From contig MKUP01000027.1 of NCBI GenBank assembly GCA_001898625.1, positions 281,797 through 345,796 of the forward strand: a DNA stretch of 64,000 nt, in the 5' to 3' direction. The position numbers were made by a program, and so were the translations under genes. Numbering within the stretch: the first letter of the stretch is position 1; every line of letters begins with the position of its first letter. The notes beneath the pieces were generated by a model. That model was not told the DNA's origin, searched no databases, and saw nothing but the letters and a program-made list of their open reading frames with translations. Below are positions 1 to 8,568 of this stretch, piece by piece. This stretch comes from Burkholderiales bacterium 67-32 (GTDB taxonomy: Bacteria > Pseudomonadota > Gammaproteobacteria > Burkholderiales > Burkholderiaceae_B).

Positions 1-345
1 GTCCTGGTACTTGAGCGCCTCGATGGCCCGCTGTTGGAACGATGCCAGGTCGGCGCGAACCAGGTCGCTGGATCCGGCCAGCACGCGCAGGCCGGCACCG
101 ATGCCTTCAAGTTCCTGGTCCAGGTCGGCGGCCAGGCTGCGGGCGGTCAGGACGGTGGTTTCGTAGATGCGGGTCTTGCGCAGCGCGTAGGTCTCGTACA
201 CCGCGAGGCCTGCGACCAGCGTGGCGGGAAGCGTGCAGACGACGACCAGGGCGAGCAGGCCGATGCGTATCGAGATCGTTCCGCCGCGCCGGGCATGGCC
301 GGCCGGCGTGTCGGATGAAGGGGACGGCGCTGGAACGGATGTCAT
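1..345 (-). CDS. N-terminal part of a membrane-anchored sensor protein (runs off the window)
   Basis: The frame is open from an ATG at 343-345 to the window edge (115 codons), so only the N-terminus is visible. After about 25 polar, basic residues there is one strong hydrophobic segment (IGLLALVVVCTLPATLVAGL), followed by a helical stretch (YETTVLTARSLAADLDQELE) and a region resembling the start of a periplasmic dCache-like sensor domain. This layout is common in histidine kinases, diguanylate cyclases and chemoreceptors; the effector domain lies outside the window, so the class cannot be decided. It follows the dacC-like gene on the same strand after an 86-base gap. No clear ribosome binding site decides the start. 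Confidence 0.6.
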   Translation of the reverse strand, partial: MTSVPAPSPSSDTPAGHARRGGTISIRIGLLALVVVCTLPATLVAGLAVYETYALRKTRIYETTVLTARSLAADLDQELEGIGAGLRVLAGSSDLVRADLASFQQRAIEALKYQD

Positions 346-431
346 CTGTCATGGAGCGGGACTGCGTGGCCCGCTGCCTTGTTTTTGCCCAGCCTAACAT
401 GCGAGCATCCGTTGCGAAATCCGGGCGGGCC

Positions 432-1601
432 TCAGGCGCCCAGGCCGTGCAGCCACAGACGCAGTCCGTCCCAGGTACGGCCGAACCACGATGCTGCCTG
501 CACCGGCTGGAGGGCGACCAGCGGCAGGCGCCGGGCCGGTTCGCCCTCCACGCGCACTTCGAGTTCGCCCACGCGCTGTCCCGCCGCCAGCGGCGCGATC
601 AGCGGCGAGGCCGGATGCAGGGTGCGTTCGATCCGTGCGCCCGGGCGTACGGTGATGTAGGTATCGCGCTGGAAGCCCATCGGCACGGTCGAGCGGGCGC
701 CCTTCCAGACGCGCGGCGAGCCGACCGGGTCCCCGCCCGCATAGAGCCGCACCGTTTCGAAATTGCGGAAGCCCCATTCCAGCAGTTCGCGGCTCTGCCG
801 GGTGCGGTCGCGGTCCGAGGCGGTGCCGACGACGACCGAGACCAGCCGCCGCTGGACGTTGCCGCTGGCGCGCCGGGCGGTCGCCACGAGGCTGTATCCG
901 GCCGACTCCGTGTGGCCGGTCTTCATGCCGTCCACGCTGGCGTCCAGCCACAGCAGCCGATTGCGGTTGGGCTGCGTGATGCGGTTGTAGGTGTATTGCC
1001 GCGTGGCGTCGTAGGTGCCGGCCAGGTCGGGGAAGTCGCGCACGATCCGGACCGCCAGCACGGACAGGTCGCGCGCGGTCGAATACGTTTGCGGGTCGGG
1101 CAGGCCGTGCGGGTTGGAGAAGCGGGTCGAGGCCAGGCCCATTTCCCCGGCCTCCTGGTTCATGCGCGCGACGAAGGCCTCGACCGACCCGGCGACGCCC
1201 TCGGCCAGCGCGATCGCGGCGTCGTTGCCCGACTGCACCAGCAGCCCGTACAGCAGCTCGTCGATGGTGACCTGCTTGCCGGGTTCGAGGAACATGCGGG
1301 AGCTGCCCGGCGCCACCTTCCAAGCCCGCGTCGAGACCGTGACCCGCGTGTCGCGGGCCACGGCGTGGTCGCGCAGCGCCTGGAACACGACGTAGGCCGT
1401 CATCATCTTGGTGAGCGAGGCCGGCTCGATGCGCTTGTCCGGGTCGTGCGCGCCCAGCACCTGGCCGCTGGTCGCATCCAGGAGCAGCCAGGCGCGGGCG
1501 GACAGGGCGGGGGCGGGAACGGCGGCGGATGCGGGCTGGGCGTGGGCGGTGGCGGTGCAAAGGGCGCAGGCCAGCGCCGCCGCCATCTTCGATATGGGCA
1601 T
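432..1601 (-). CDS. dacC: D-alanyl-D-alanine carboxypeptidase (PBP5/6 family)
   Basis: This is a periplasmic low-molecular-weight penicillin-binding protein that trims the terminal D-Ala from peptidoglycan pentapeptides. The 389-residue product has an N-terminal signal peptide (cleavage near AHA-QPA, residues 19-23). All three serine-peptidase motifs are present: SLTK with nucleophile Ser62 and Lys65, SGN at 124-126, and KTG at 227-229. The C-terminal third fits the beta-rich PBP5 domain, and the last residues form a candidate amphipathic membrane anchor (WFGRTWDGLRLWLHGL). The length is typical of DacA/DacC. The start lies three bases after the stop of the upstream chloride-channel gene, so the two are probably co-transcribed. 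The choice between dacA and dacC is only by convention. Confidence 0.93.
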   Translation of the reverse strand: MPISKMAAALACALCTATAHAQPASAAVPAPALSARAWLLLDATSGQVLGAHDPDKRIEPASLTKMMTAYVVFQALRDHAVARDTRVTVSTRAWKVAPGSSRMFLEPGKQVTIDELLYGLLVQSGNDAAIALAEGVAGSVEAFVARMNQEAGEMGLASTRFSNPHGLPDPQTYSTARDLSVLAVRIVRDFPDLAGTYDATRQYTYNRITQPNRNRLLWLDASVDGMKTGHTESAGYSLVATARRASGNVQRRLVSVVVGTASDRDRTRQSRELLEWGFRNFETVRLYAGGDPVGSPRVWKGARSTVPMGFQRDTYITVRPGARIERTLHPASPLIAPLAAGQRVGELEVRVEGEPARRLPLVALQPVQAASWFGRTWDGLRLWLHGLGA

Positions 1602-1604
1602 GTC

Positions 1605-3401
1605 TTAACGGATGTCGTGAGTGGGGGGGCGACCGGCGTCCGCGTTCCATCGGAAATAGGCCATGCGATCGCGCTCTTCAGCCAGGCGCAGCGCCCGCAG
1701 CCGCAAGAGATCCTTGCGGCCTACGAGGCCCACCAGCTTTCCGCCGGCGCGGTCGACGATGGGTACGCGCCCCACGCCCGCGAGCGCCATGCGGTCGGCC
1801 AACTGGCTGGCGAGTTCGTCCGGATAGGCGACCAGAAGTTCCCGGTCGGCCAGCAGTTCGCCCATGGGCTGATCGCGGTCTTCCTGTTCGACTGTCCAGG
1901 CCAGGCTGTCGGCGCGCGTGACTTCGCCCACCACCACGCCTTGCGCGTCGACCACGGGATAGCTGGTGTGGCGGCGCTCCAGCGTCGTGAAATGCTCGAC
2001 GGCCTGGCCTACCGTCATCGACGCCGGCAGCGTTTCCACCTGCCGCGTCATCAGGTCGGCCACCCGCACGAGATCGAACGGATCCACGTGGTATTCGCGG
2101 GTGACGTGGTGGCCGCGGCGGGCGATCTTCTCGGTCAGGATGGAGCGCTTGAGCAGCAGCACCGTCACGCCGTAGGCGAACGCGCAGGCGGTGAGCACGG
2201 GCACCATCACGCCGAAGTTGCCGGTCAGCTCCACGGCGAACAGCGTGGCGGTGAGCGGCGCGCGCATGGTGCCGCCCATCATCGCCGCCATGCCCAGCAG
2301 GGCCCAGAAACCAGGCGCGGCTTCCGGCATGAAAGGCGCCGCCAGGGCGCCCAGCGCGCCGCCGAAGATCAGCAGCGGGGCCAGCACGCCGCCCGAGGTG
2401 CCCGAACCCAGCGCCACGGCCCAGATGACGACCTTGACCGCCAGCAGGAGCAGCACCGCGTGCAGCGCCAGGTCGCCGGCCAGCAGGTGGCGGATGTTGT
2501 CGTAGCCCACGCCCAGCGCGGCCGGTTCGATCAGGCCGCCCAGCCCGATGACGAGCCCGCCGATGGCGGGCCACCACATCCAGTGGAAGGGGAGCTTGGC
2601 GAAGCCGTCCTCGGCGGCGTAGACCAGTGTCGTCAGCACGCCCGACCCCAGGCCGGCGACGATGCCGAGCGCGGCGAAGGCCACCACGTGCGCGGCCGAG
2701 ACGTCGACCGAACCGGCGTAGGGGAACAGCGGCGCGCCGCCCATCACGAGCGGGCGGACGGCGGCGGCGACCACCGCGGCCACCGCTACCGGCAGGAAGC
2801 TGCGGGGCTTCCATTCGAACAGCAGCAGTTCCACCGCCAGCAGCAGCGCGGCCACGGGCGTGCCGAAGATGGCCGTCATGCCCGCCGCGGCGCCGGCCAC
2901 CAGCAGCGTCTTGCGCTCGGCCGAACTCATGTGGACCATCTGCGCCAGCAGCGAGCCGATGGCGCCGCCGGTCATGATGATCGGCCCTTCGGCGCCGAAC
3001 GGGCCGCCGGTGCCGATCGACACCGCCGACGACAGGGGCTTGAGCACCGCCACCTTGGGCTGGATGCGGCTGCGGCCGATCAGGATGGCTTCCATGGCTT
3101 CGGGGATGCCGTGGCCGCGGATCTTCTCCGAACCGTAGCGCGCCATGAAACCGATGATGAGGCAGCCGATCACCGGCACGAACACGGTGGTCCAGCCCAG
3201 CGGCGTGCCGGCGATGGGCAGGTCTTCGAGCGACAGGCGGCCGTAGTAGGCGAGATTGGTGCACAGCGTGATCAGCCGCAGCAGCAGCCATGCGGCGCCG
3301 ACGCTGCACAGGCCGATGACCGCGGCCAGGGCCATGAGCAGCAGGACTCGGCGGTCGGTCGTGAAATCGCCGAGCCGGGAAGAAGGAACGGAATGAGACA
3401 T
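1605..3401 (-). CDS. clcB: ClC-family chloride channel/transporter with CBS pair
   Basis: This is an integral membrane ClC protein for chloride transport or Cl-/H+ exchange. The transmembrane core carries the family signatures GHGIPEA (selectivity region), GAEGP (keeping the gating glutamate) and GTSGGVLAP. The C-terminus has two cytoplasmic CBS repeats, starting near VADLMTRQVETLPASMTV and MGELLADRELLVAYPDEL, which usually bind nucleotides. The frame extends upstream to an ATG at 3467, but that start would lie inside the palindrome next to the divergent MarR gene. The ATG at 3401 (MSHSVPSSRLGD) fits better and gives about 598 residues; 3437 is another option. The gene reads directly into the dacC-like gene. 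Confidence 0.88.
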   Translation of the reverse strand: MSHSVPSSRLGDFTTDRRVLLLMALAAVIGLCSVGAAWLLLRLITLCTNLAYYGRLSLEDLPIAGTPLGWTTVFVPVIGCLIIGFMARYGSEKIRGHGIPEAMEAILIGRSRIQPKVAVLKPLSSAVSIGTGGPFGAEGPIIMTGGAIGSLLAQMVHMSSAERKTLLVAGAAAGMTAIFGTPVAALLLAVELLLFEWKPRSFLPVAVAAVVAAAVRPLVMGGAPLFPYAGSVDVSAAHVVAFAALGIVAGLGSGVLTTLVYAAEDGFAKLPFHWMWWPAIGGLVIGLGGLIEPAALGVGYDNIRHLLAGDLALHAVLLLLAVKVVIWAVALGSGTSGGVLAPLLIFGGALGALAAPFMPEAAPGFWALLGMAAMMGGTMRAPLTATLFAVELTGNFGVMVPVLTACAFAYGVTVLLLKRSILTEKIARRGHHVTREYHVDPFDLVRVADLMTRQVETLPASMTVGQAVEHFTTLERRHTSYPVVDAQGVVVGEVTRADSLAWTVEQEDRDQPMGELLADRELLVAYPDELASQLADRMALAGVGRVPIVDRAGGKLVGLVGRKDLLRLRALRLAEERDRMAYFRWNADAGRPPTHDIR

Positions 3402-3446
3402 GATGAAGGGGGGGAAGGGAAGAGGCGCCCCGGACATGAGGCCGCC

Positions 3447-3472
3447 ATATATATCGTACCACGACATATATT
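3447..3472. promoter_or_regulatory. Candidate MarR operator between the ClC channel and marR genes
   Basis: An AT-rich imperfect inverted repeat stands out from the GC-rich surroundings. Its core is TCGT-ACC-ACGA, flanked on both sides by ATATAT-type arms. It sits 11 bases before the GTG start of the MarR gene and covers the space to the divergent ClC gene. MarR proteins usually repress divergent promoters through palindromes of this kind; assignment to this regulator is inferred from position. Confidence 0.5.
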
Positions 3473-3483
3473 AGAATGTCCGG

Positions 3484-3936
3484 GTGAAGAAGACCGCTTC
3501 CCCGTCGCGCGCCGCGCGACCCAGCCTGTCGCCCGCCGACTATGCGCTGCTGGCCGAGTTCCGCTACGCCCTGCGCCGCTTCATCGCGTTCAGCGAGGAC
3601 GCCGCGCATGCGATCGGCCTGGCGCCGCAGCAGCATCAGGCGCTGCTCGCCATCAAGGGCGCGCCGGGACGCGATGGGCTGTACGTGGGAGAGATCGCCG
3701 ATCGCCTGCTGATCAGGCCGCATTCGGCCGCCGAGCTGGCCGGGCGGCTGGTGCGCATGGACCTGGTCGCGCGCATGGCGGATCCCGAAGACGGCCGCAA
3801 GGTGCGGCTGGTGCTGACGGCACATGCCGAGCAACTGTTGGAGGAGCTGTCGGCGGCGCACCTGGAGGAACTGCGGGCGATCAAGCCGCTGCTGACGCGG
3901 CTGCTCGCGCGCTTCGACGACGGCGAAACGGGCTGA
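3484..3936 (+). CDS. MarR-family transcriptional regulator
   Basis: This small cytoplasmic DNA-binding protein (150 residues) has the MarR winged-helix layout. The recognition region is around residues 60-85 (VGEIADRLLIRPHSAAELAGRLVRMDLVAR in pieces), and the wing carries the family hallmark DPEDGRKVRLVLT. The start is GTG at 3484. It is divergent from the ClC channel gene and the palindrome at 3447-3472 lies between them, so it most likely controls the channel, itself, or both. The ligand is unknown. Confidence 0.85.
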   Translation: MKKTASPSRAARPSLSPADYALLAEFRYALRRFIAFSEDAAHAIGLAPQQHQALLAIKGAPGRDGLYVGEIADRLLIRPHSAAELAGRLVRMDLVARMADPEDGRKVRLVLTAHAEQLLEELSAAHLEELRAIKPLLTRLLARFDDGETG

Positions 3937-3949
3937 ACGCCCCCGCCCG

Positions 3950-4870
3950 TCAATCCTTGGCGGACGTGCGGCGCAGCCGCCGGATGCCGGCGTGTCCCAG
4001 GACGAAATCCATGAAGGCCTGGGCCGCCGGCGAGACCGCCACGGTGGCGCGATGCACGATCGACACCTCGCGCCGCACGACCGGGTCCTGCAGCGGTTTC
4101 CAGGCGATGACCCGCGGGTCGGCCAGCGCGGTAGCGTAGCCGGGCACGATGCCCACCCCTTGTCCGGCCGACACCAATCCAATCAGCGTGCCGACGTAGG
4201 TCGCTTCCCCCGCCGGATCGAGCGTCATGCCCGCCGCGTTGCAGCCCCGCTCGGCCAGTTCGCGGAACACGCTGCCGCGCGGCAGCGTCAGTACGCGTTC
4301 CCGTTCCAGGCGGCCCCAGGGCAAGCGCCGCGCGCGGGCGAACGGATGGTCCACCGGAAATATCGCGACCAGCGACTCCTCGAACAACTGTGTGTGCTGC
4401 AACTCGGCCTCGGTGCGCCGGAAGGTTCCTATGCCGAGGTCGGCCGCGCCGCTGCGGACCTGCGGCAGCACCTCGTCGGGCAGTGAATCCTTCAAGACGA
4501 GTTCGATGCCGGGGTGGCCGGCCCTGAAGTCCGCGACCAGCGGCGGCAGCAGCGTGCCGGACAGCACCAGCGGCGCGGCCACGACCACGCGCCCGCGCTG
4601 GTGCGCCACCCATTGGTCGACGTTGGCGATGGCGTGGCCGATGTCGTCCAGGATACGCTCGGCGCTGGCCAGGAATTCCCGGCCGACGGCAGTGACGCTG
4701 ACGCTGCGCGTGGTGCGGTCGACCAGCCGCGTGCCCAGTCCCGTCTCCAGTTCGCGGACCAGCAGGCTGAGCGCCGACTGCGTGACGTGCATCGCGTGGG
4801 CAGCCTTGGTGAAGCTGCCCAGCCGCGAGACCAGCACGAAGGCCTGCAACTGACGCACGGTCAAATTCAT
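3950..4870 (-). CDS. LysR-family transcriptional regulator
   Basis: The product (306 residues) has a typical N-terminal LysR helix-turn-helix (MNLTVRQLQAFVLVSRLGSF, then AAHAMHVTQSALSLLVRELE) followed by an effector-binding domain. It is divergent from the Bug receptor at 4990 with 119 bases between the starts, so it is the natural candidate to control the Bug/HbpS-like pair. It converges on the MarR gene, with 13 bases between the stops. The effector is not predictable from sequence. Confidence 0.9.
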   Translation of the reverse strand: MNLTVRQLQAFVLVSRLGSFTKAAHAMHVTQSALSLLVRELETGLGTRLVDRTTRSVSVTAVGREFLASAERILDDIGHAIANVDQWVAHQRGRVVVAAPLVLSGTLLPPLVADFRAGHPGIELVLKDSLPDEVLPQVRSGAADLGIGTFRRTEAELQHTQLFEESLVAIFPVDHPFARARRLPWGRLERERVLTLPRGSVFRELAERGCNAAGMTLDPAGEATYVGTLIGLVSAGQGVGIVPGYATALADPRVIAWKPLQDPVVRREVSIVHRATVAVSPAAQAFMDFVLGHAGIRRLRRTSAKD

Positions 4871-4898
4871 GAGATCAGCTCATTTCTGGATAAGAAAT

Positions 4899-4910
4899 AT
4901 TCGTTTGAAT
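4899..4910. promoter_or_regulatory. Short palindrome in the LysR/Bug divergent region
   Basis: ATTC-GTTT-GAAT is a small inverted repeat in an AT-rich patch between the divergent starts. It could be part of a LysR-type operator. The arms are only four bases, so support is weak. Confidence 0.3.
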
Positions 4911-4989
4911 TATAAGTGAGCCGATCGTGTAATACGGCCATCCATCATGAGAGCGGCCGGGCGGACCGGCCCCAGTCCAGGGAGACACG

Positions 4990-5964
4990 ATGAATCACCG
5001 TACATGGCTGGCCGCGTTCTGCGTGGCAGCATCCGCGTGCGTGCCGGCGGCGGCCGGCGCGCAGGACAAGTATCCTTCCCAGCCCATCCGGATCCTGGTC
5101 GGCTTTCCGCCGGGCAGCTCCACCGACGTGGGTACGCGCCTGATCGCCGGCAAGCTGGCGGCGGAGCTGGGCCAGAGCGTCGTGGTCGAGAACCGGCCGG
5201 GCGCGAGCAGCGACATCGCGGCGCGCGCCGCCGCCAATGCGCCCGCCGACGGCTACACGCTGTTCGTCGTCACCATCGCCAACGCCATCAATTCGAGTTC
5301 GCGCAACCCCGACCTGGTGGACGTGGTCAAGAGCTTCGCCCCGGTGGGGCTGGTGGGCAACGTGCCCAACGTGCTGGTCGCTCACCCGTCCCGCAACCTG
5401 AAGTCGGTGGACGACCTGATCCGCGCGGCCAAGGCCCGGCCCGGCGGCATTACGTTCGCCTCGTCGGGCAACGGCACCTCGCCGCATCTGGCGGGAGAAC
5501 TGTTCGCCAGCAAGGCCGGGGTGCAGTTGCTGCACGTGCCCTATCGGGGCAGTTCGCCGGCCATGGCCGATCTCCTGGGCGGCCAGGTCGCCATCATGTT
5601 CGCGCCCGCGTCCACCGCGCTGCCGCACATCCAGTCCGGCAAGCTGGTGGCGCTGGCGGCGGCCAGCAAGGACCGCATCGCCGCGCTGCCCGACCTGAAG
5701 ACCTTGTCGGAACTGGGGCTGAAGGACTTCGACACCTCGGTCTGGTTCGGTCTGGCGGCGCCGGCGGGGACTCCCGATGCGGTCAGGCGGCGGCTGTCGG
5801 CGGCCATCCAGTCCGCGCTGGATACGCCTGACCTGCGGGCACAGTTCCGCGCGCAAGGCATCGAACCGTTCAAGGCCGGTCCCGAGGAAACCGCCCGCTA
5901 CATCCGGGCCGAGGTCGACAAGTGGGCCGAGGTCATGCAGGCGGCGGGCGTCAAGCTGGAATAG
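4990..5964 (+). CDS. Bug/TctC-family periplasmic solute-binding protein
   Basis: This is an exported tripartite-tricarboxylate-type receptor (324 residues), presumably for an organic acid or aromatic acid. The signal peptide ends near AGA-QDK (about residue 24). Family landmarks are present: PIRILVGFPPGSSTD, ENRPGASSD, ADGYTL and HVPYRGSSPAMADLLGGQV. No TctA/TctB membrane genes are nearby, as is usual for Bordetella Bug proteins. A GGGAGA ribosome binding site precedes the ATG. A divergent LysR gene lies upstream and an HbpS-like gene 41 bases downstream, so the three probably form one regulated unit. Confidence 0.92.
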   Translation: MNHRTWLAAFCVAASACVPAAAGAQDKYPSQPIRILVGFPPGSSTDVGTRLIAGKLAAELGQSVVVENRPGASSDIAARAAANAPADGYTLFVVTIANAINSSSRNPDLVDVVKSFAPVGLVGNVPNVLVAHPSRNLKSVDDLIRAAKARPGGITFASSGNGTSPHLAGELFASKAGVQLLHVPYRGSSPAMADLLGGQVAIMFAPASTALPHIQSGKLVALAAASKDRIAALPDLKTLSELGLKDFDTSVWFGLAAPAGTPDAVRRRLSAAIQSALDTPDLRAQFRAQGIEPFKAGPEETARYIRAEVDKWAEVMQAAGVKLE

Positions 5965-6005
5965 CCCCAAGCGGGCCTCATCATCACCACAGGAGCAAGA
6001 CAAGC

Positions 6006-6530
6006 ATGGCAAGAATCCAACTGGCCGAATGCCGGGAATTCATGCGCGCGGCGCAGGAAAAGGCGCTGGAGATGGGCGTGCCGGTGTCGATCGCGGTTGT
6101 CAGCGCCGAAGGGCACCTGATCGCGCTCGAGCGCATGGACGACGCGGGTTTCATCACCCCCGACACGGCGCGCGGCAAGGCCTATACCGTGGCCGCGTTC
6201 CGCTCCATGAGCCCACGCTTCCAGGATGGGCTGATCATCCAGCAGTGGTTCAAGGAGCGCAATCCGCAGATGCTGATGAACGCCTCGGTGTTCACCAACG
6301 GCCAGGTCGTGGCCTCGGGCGGATGCGCCCCGGTGTTCAAGGGCGACGAGATGGTCGGCGCCTACGGCATCAGCGGCGCGACCTCGGACCAGGACGAAGT
6401 CATCGGCCGCTACGCGCGCGAGAAGGCCGGCTGGGCGCACAAGCCCGCCACCGACGACACGCCGGAGGACGTGAAGCGGCACGTCAACGAGATCTACGCC
6501 AAGGTGGGCCTGGGCGACCGCGCCCTGTAG
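6006..6530 (+). CDS. GlcG/HbpS-family (DUF336) protein
   Basis: This is a 174-residue member of the GlcG/HbpS family, small alpha/beta proteins some of which bind haem or corrinoids; many are found next to catabolic operons with no assigned role. The typical core is visible: MGVPVSIAVVSAEGHLIALERMDDA in pieces, then ARGKAYTVAAFR and GGCAPVFKGDEMVGAYGISG. The ATG at 6006 is preceded by AGGAGC about ten bases upstream and is preferred over open codons further upstream. It follows the Bug gene by 41 bases. There is no signal peptide, so it is probably cytoplasmic. Confidence 0.85.
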   Translation: MARIQLAECREFMRAAQEKALEMGVPVSIAVVSAEGHLIALERMDDAGFITPDTARGKAYTVAAFRSMSPRFQDGLIIQQWFKERNPQMLMNASVFTNGQVVASGGCAPVFKGDEMVGAYGISGATSDQDEVIGRYAREKAGWAHKPATDDTPEDVKRHVNEIYAKVGLGDRAL

Positions 6531-6552
6531 GCAGGCGCCGCCGCGTCCGCCT

Positions 6553-7299
6553 TCAGGTCCGGCGGGCGCGCAGCGCGGCTTCCAGCCCGCCGGGGAGCGC
6601 GGCCGGCTCCGGCAGGTGCAGCATGAGGTTGAGGTATTTCCACGTCGAGCGCGAATGCTCGATCATCAGCGCCTGCGCGCGCGTTCCTTCCCGGTTCTCG
6701 ATGGCATCGACGATGTTGCGGTGCTGCTCCTGCGCGCCGCGCAGGATGTCGCGCACGCTGGCCTCGGCCGACGCGGGAACGTTGGTGAACGAATTGTTGA
6801 CCGAGAAGGGAATGGCCACCAGCCGCTCGAGCGCCCGGGCCACCATGGGGCTTTGCGCGGCGCCGCAGATCAGGTCATGCAGCCGGTCGTTCAGGACGAC
6901 ATAGTCGTTTTGCCGCCCGGCGACATCGGACGATCCCACCACCGCATCCAGTTCTTCCAGGCATTCGTGCATGGCTTTGAGGACGCGCGCCGGTGCGCCT
7001 TTTTCAGCGGCCATGCGCGCCGCCATGCCCTCGAGCGTGCCGCGGATCGAGATCGCGTCGAACACGTCGTCTTCCGTGAAGCTGGACACCACATAGCCGC
7101 CCGAGGGCTGGAGGGAGATCAGTCCTTCCTCGCTGATGCGCTGCATGGCGGCGCGGGCCGGCGTGCGCGACACGCCGAAGGCGTCGACCAGTGCCTGTTC
7201 CAGCACCCGGTCGCCGGGTTTGAGCTTGCCTTGAACGATCAGGCCACGTAGTCCGTAGACGGCTCTTTCGGTTTGCGACAGGTTGGGATCGATGTCCAT
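6553..7299 (-). CDS. GntR-family regulator, FCD type
   Basis: The N-terminus is a GntR winged helix (RAVYGLRGLIVQGKLKPGDR, then VDAFGVSRTPARAAMQRI). The C-terminus is an FCD all-helical ligand domain with plausible metal ligands in LNDRLHDLI, QEQHRNIVDAIE and MIEHSRSTW. FCD regulators respond to small organic acids. The ATG at 7299 (MDIDPNLSQTERA) gives 248 residues; an upstream ATG at 7347 with a GAGAA-like site would add 16. It is divergent from the Rieske oxygenase at 7507, and repeated palindromic sites lie in the gap, so it probably controls that oxygenase and the binding protein after it. Confidence 0.88.
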   Translation of the reverse strand: MDIDPNLSQTERAVYGLRGLIVQGKLKPGDRVLEQALVDAFGVSRTPARAAMQRISEEGLISLQPSGGYVVSSFTEDDVFDAISIRGTLEGMAARMAAEKGAPARVLKAMHECLEELDAVVGSSDVAGRQNDYVVLNDRLHDLICGAAQSPMVARALERLVAIPFSVNNSFTNVPASAEASVRDILRGAQEQHRNIVDAIENREGTRAQALMIEHSRSTWKYLNLMLHLPEPAALPGGLEAALRARRT

Positions 7300-7361
7300 G
7301 TGAGAGCGGAAGGCAGGGAAGCGGCAATTATGGTGCAGAACCTTCATTTCTCGTTCTTCGA

Positions 7362-7377
7362 ATACGTTACGTATACG
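7362..7377. promoter_or_regulatory. Candidate GntR operator, proximal copy
   Basis: ATACGT-T-ACGTAT is a perfect inverted repeat, overlapping the 11-base word TTACGTATACG (7367-7377). The same 11-base word recurs exactly 63 bases away at 7430-7440, next to the divergent gene. Short palindromes like this are typical of FadR/FCD GntR operators; assignment is by position. Confidence 0.5.
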
Positions 7378-7429
7378 AAAATAGGGGTTTATGCGTAATA
7401 AATAAGCAAAAAATTGTCTTATTCAAATT

Positions 7430-7440
7430 TTACGTATACG
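7430..7440. promoter_or_regulatory. Candidate GntR operator, distal copy
   Basis: This is the second copy of TTACGTATACG, containing the self-complementary core CGTATACG. It lies 67 bases before the Rieske oxygenase start. With the copy at 7367-7377 it could let the GntR protein control both divergent promoters. Confidence 0.45.
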
Positions 7441-7506
7441 CTGATTGGAAAATAAAGAACGTGATCCCGTAAAAAAATTTCCCCATCGTCCGCCGAAGGA
7501 GGCGAA

Positions 7507-8568
7507 ATGTTCGTCAAGAATGCCTGGTACGTTGCCGCCTGGGCGAGCGAGGTGCAAGCCGCGCCCTTTCCCCGCACCCTGTGCGGTGTTCCCGTCGTAC
7601 TGTTCCGGGATCCGGGCACGGGCAAGGTGGCTGCCTTGCTCGACCGGTGCTGCCACCGCGGCACGCCCCTGCGGTTCGGCCAGGTCGTGCCGGAAGGCCT
7701 GGAGTGCGGCTATCACGGCATGGTGTTCGACGCGGCTGGCGCCTGTGTCCGGATTCCCGGCCAGGCCTCGATCCCGCCCAAGGCCAGGGTGCAGTCGTTT
7801 CCGGTAGTCGAGCAGGACGAGCTCGTGTGGATATGGATGGGCGAGCCGGAGCAGGCCGATCCCACCCGCATCGTCTCCTACCCCTTCCACAACGATCACG
7901 CCGCCTGGCCGCACAAGTGCCAGGTCTATCACGTCAAGGCCAGCTCCATGCTGCTGGTGGACAACCTGATGGACCTGACCCACCTGGCTTTCGTCCACAA
8001 GAACACCATAGGCGGCAATCCGAAGGCCCATGTCGAGGCCAGGATGACCGTTACGCCCACCGACGACGGCCTGCACTTCATCCGCTGGCTGATGGACTCC
8101 GCGCCGCCTCCCACCTACACCAAGGCGGTCTCCCTGGCCGACCGCATCGACCGGTGGATGGAGTTCCAGTACATCGCGCCGGGCGCGGTACTGCAATGGA
8201 CCGGCGGCATAGACAGCGGCAAGGGCGCGGTGGAAAACCGCGACCAGCCGGGCTTCTCGCTGCGCATCTTCCACGGGCTGACGCCCGAAACCGAGACCAC
8301 CTGCTTCTATTTCTGGTCGGCGGCCAACGGCTACCGGCAGGACGACCCCGCTGCGACCGACGCGCTGTTCCACGAGATTGACACGGCCTTCCGCGAGGAC
8401 AAGGCCATCGTCGAGGCCCAGCAGGCCATGCTGGCCGACCGCGGCGAACAGGGCCTGATCGACATCGTCTCGGATGCGGCCCGGATCCACATGCGGCGCG
8501 CGGTCAAGCGGATGATCGCGGCGGAAACCCAGGCCGAAGCCGGCCACACTCCAGGAGCAGGAGCATGA
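7507..8568 (+). CDS. Rieske [2Fe-2S] oxygenase, VanA/dicamba-demethylase-like
   Basis: This is the oxygenase component (353 residues) of a ring-hydroxylating or O-demethylating enzyme. The N-terminal Rieske domain has C48-x-H50 (DRCCHRG) and C67-x2-H70 (CGYHG). The C-terminal catalytic domain has the mononuclear iron region DNLMDLTHLAFVH, with Asp156, His159 and His164, and a later FREDKAIVEAQQ that supplies the third ligand in this family. AAGGAGG precedes the start. No reductase gene is adjacent; the next gene, overlapping by four bases, is an ABC-type binding protein. The substrate is probably a methoxylated or other aromatic acid, but the sequence does not say which. Confidence 0.9.
   Translation: MFVKNAWYVAAWASEVQAAPFPRTLCGVPVVLFRDPGTGKVAALLDRCCHRGTPLRFGQVVPEGLECGYHGMVFDAAGACVRIPGQASIPPKARVQSFPVVEQDELVWIWMGEPEQADPTRIVSYPFHNDHAAWPHKCQVYHVKASSMLLVDNLMDLTHLAFVHKNTIGGNPKAHVEARMTVTPTDDGLHFIRWLMDSAPPPTYTKAVSLADRIDRWMEFQYIAPGAVLQWTGGIDSGKGAVENRDQPGFSLRIFHGLTPETETTCFYFWSAANGYRQDDPAATDALFHEIDTAFREDKAIVEAQQAMLADRGEQGLIDIVSDAARIHMRRAVKRMIAAETQAEAGHTPGAGA

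Noticed and set aside
355..386. Hairpin followed by a T-run between the sensor and dacC-like genes
   Set aside because: AGCGGG/CCCGCT is followed by GTTTTT on the plus strand, but both adjacent genes are on the minus strand, so the polarity is wrong for a terminator of either.
42..4139. Very long open frame of over 1300 codons on the plus strand
   Set aside because: It runs opposite the sensor, dacC-like and ClC genes and through the MarR gene in another frame, has a composition rich in Arg/Gly/His/Gln and no family motif. It is a shadow of high-GC codon use. The same reasoning excludes the other long frames opposite narG, narH, OpgH, GGT and the Bug genes.
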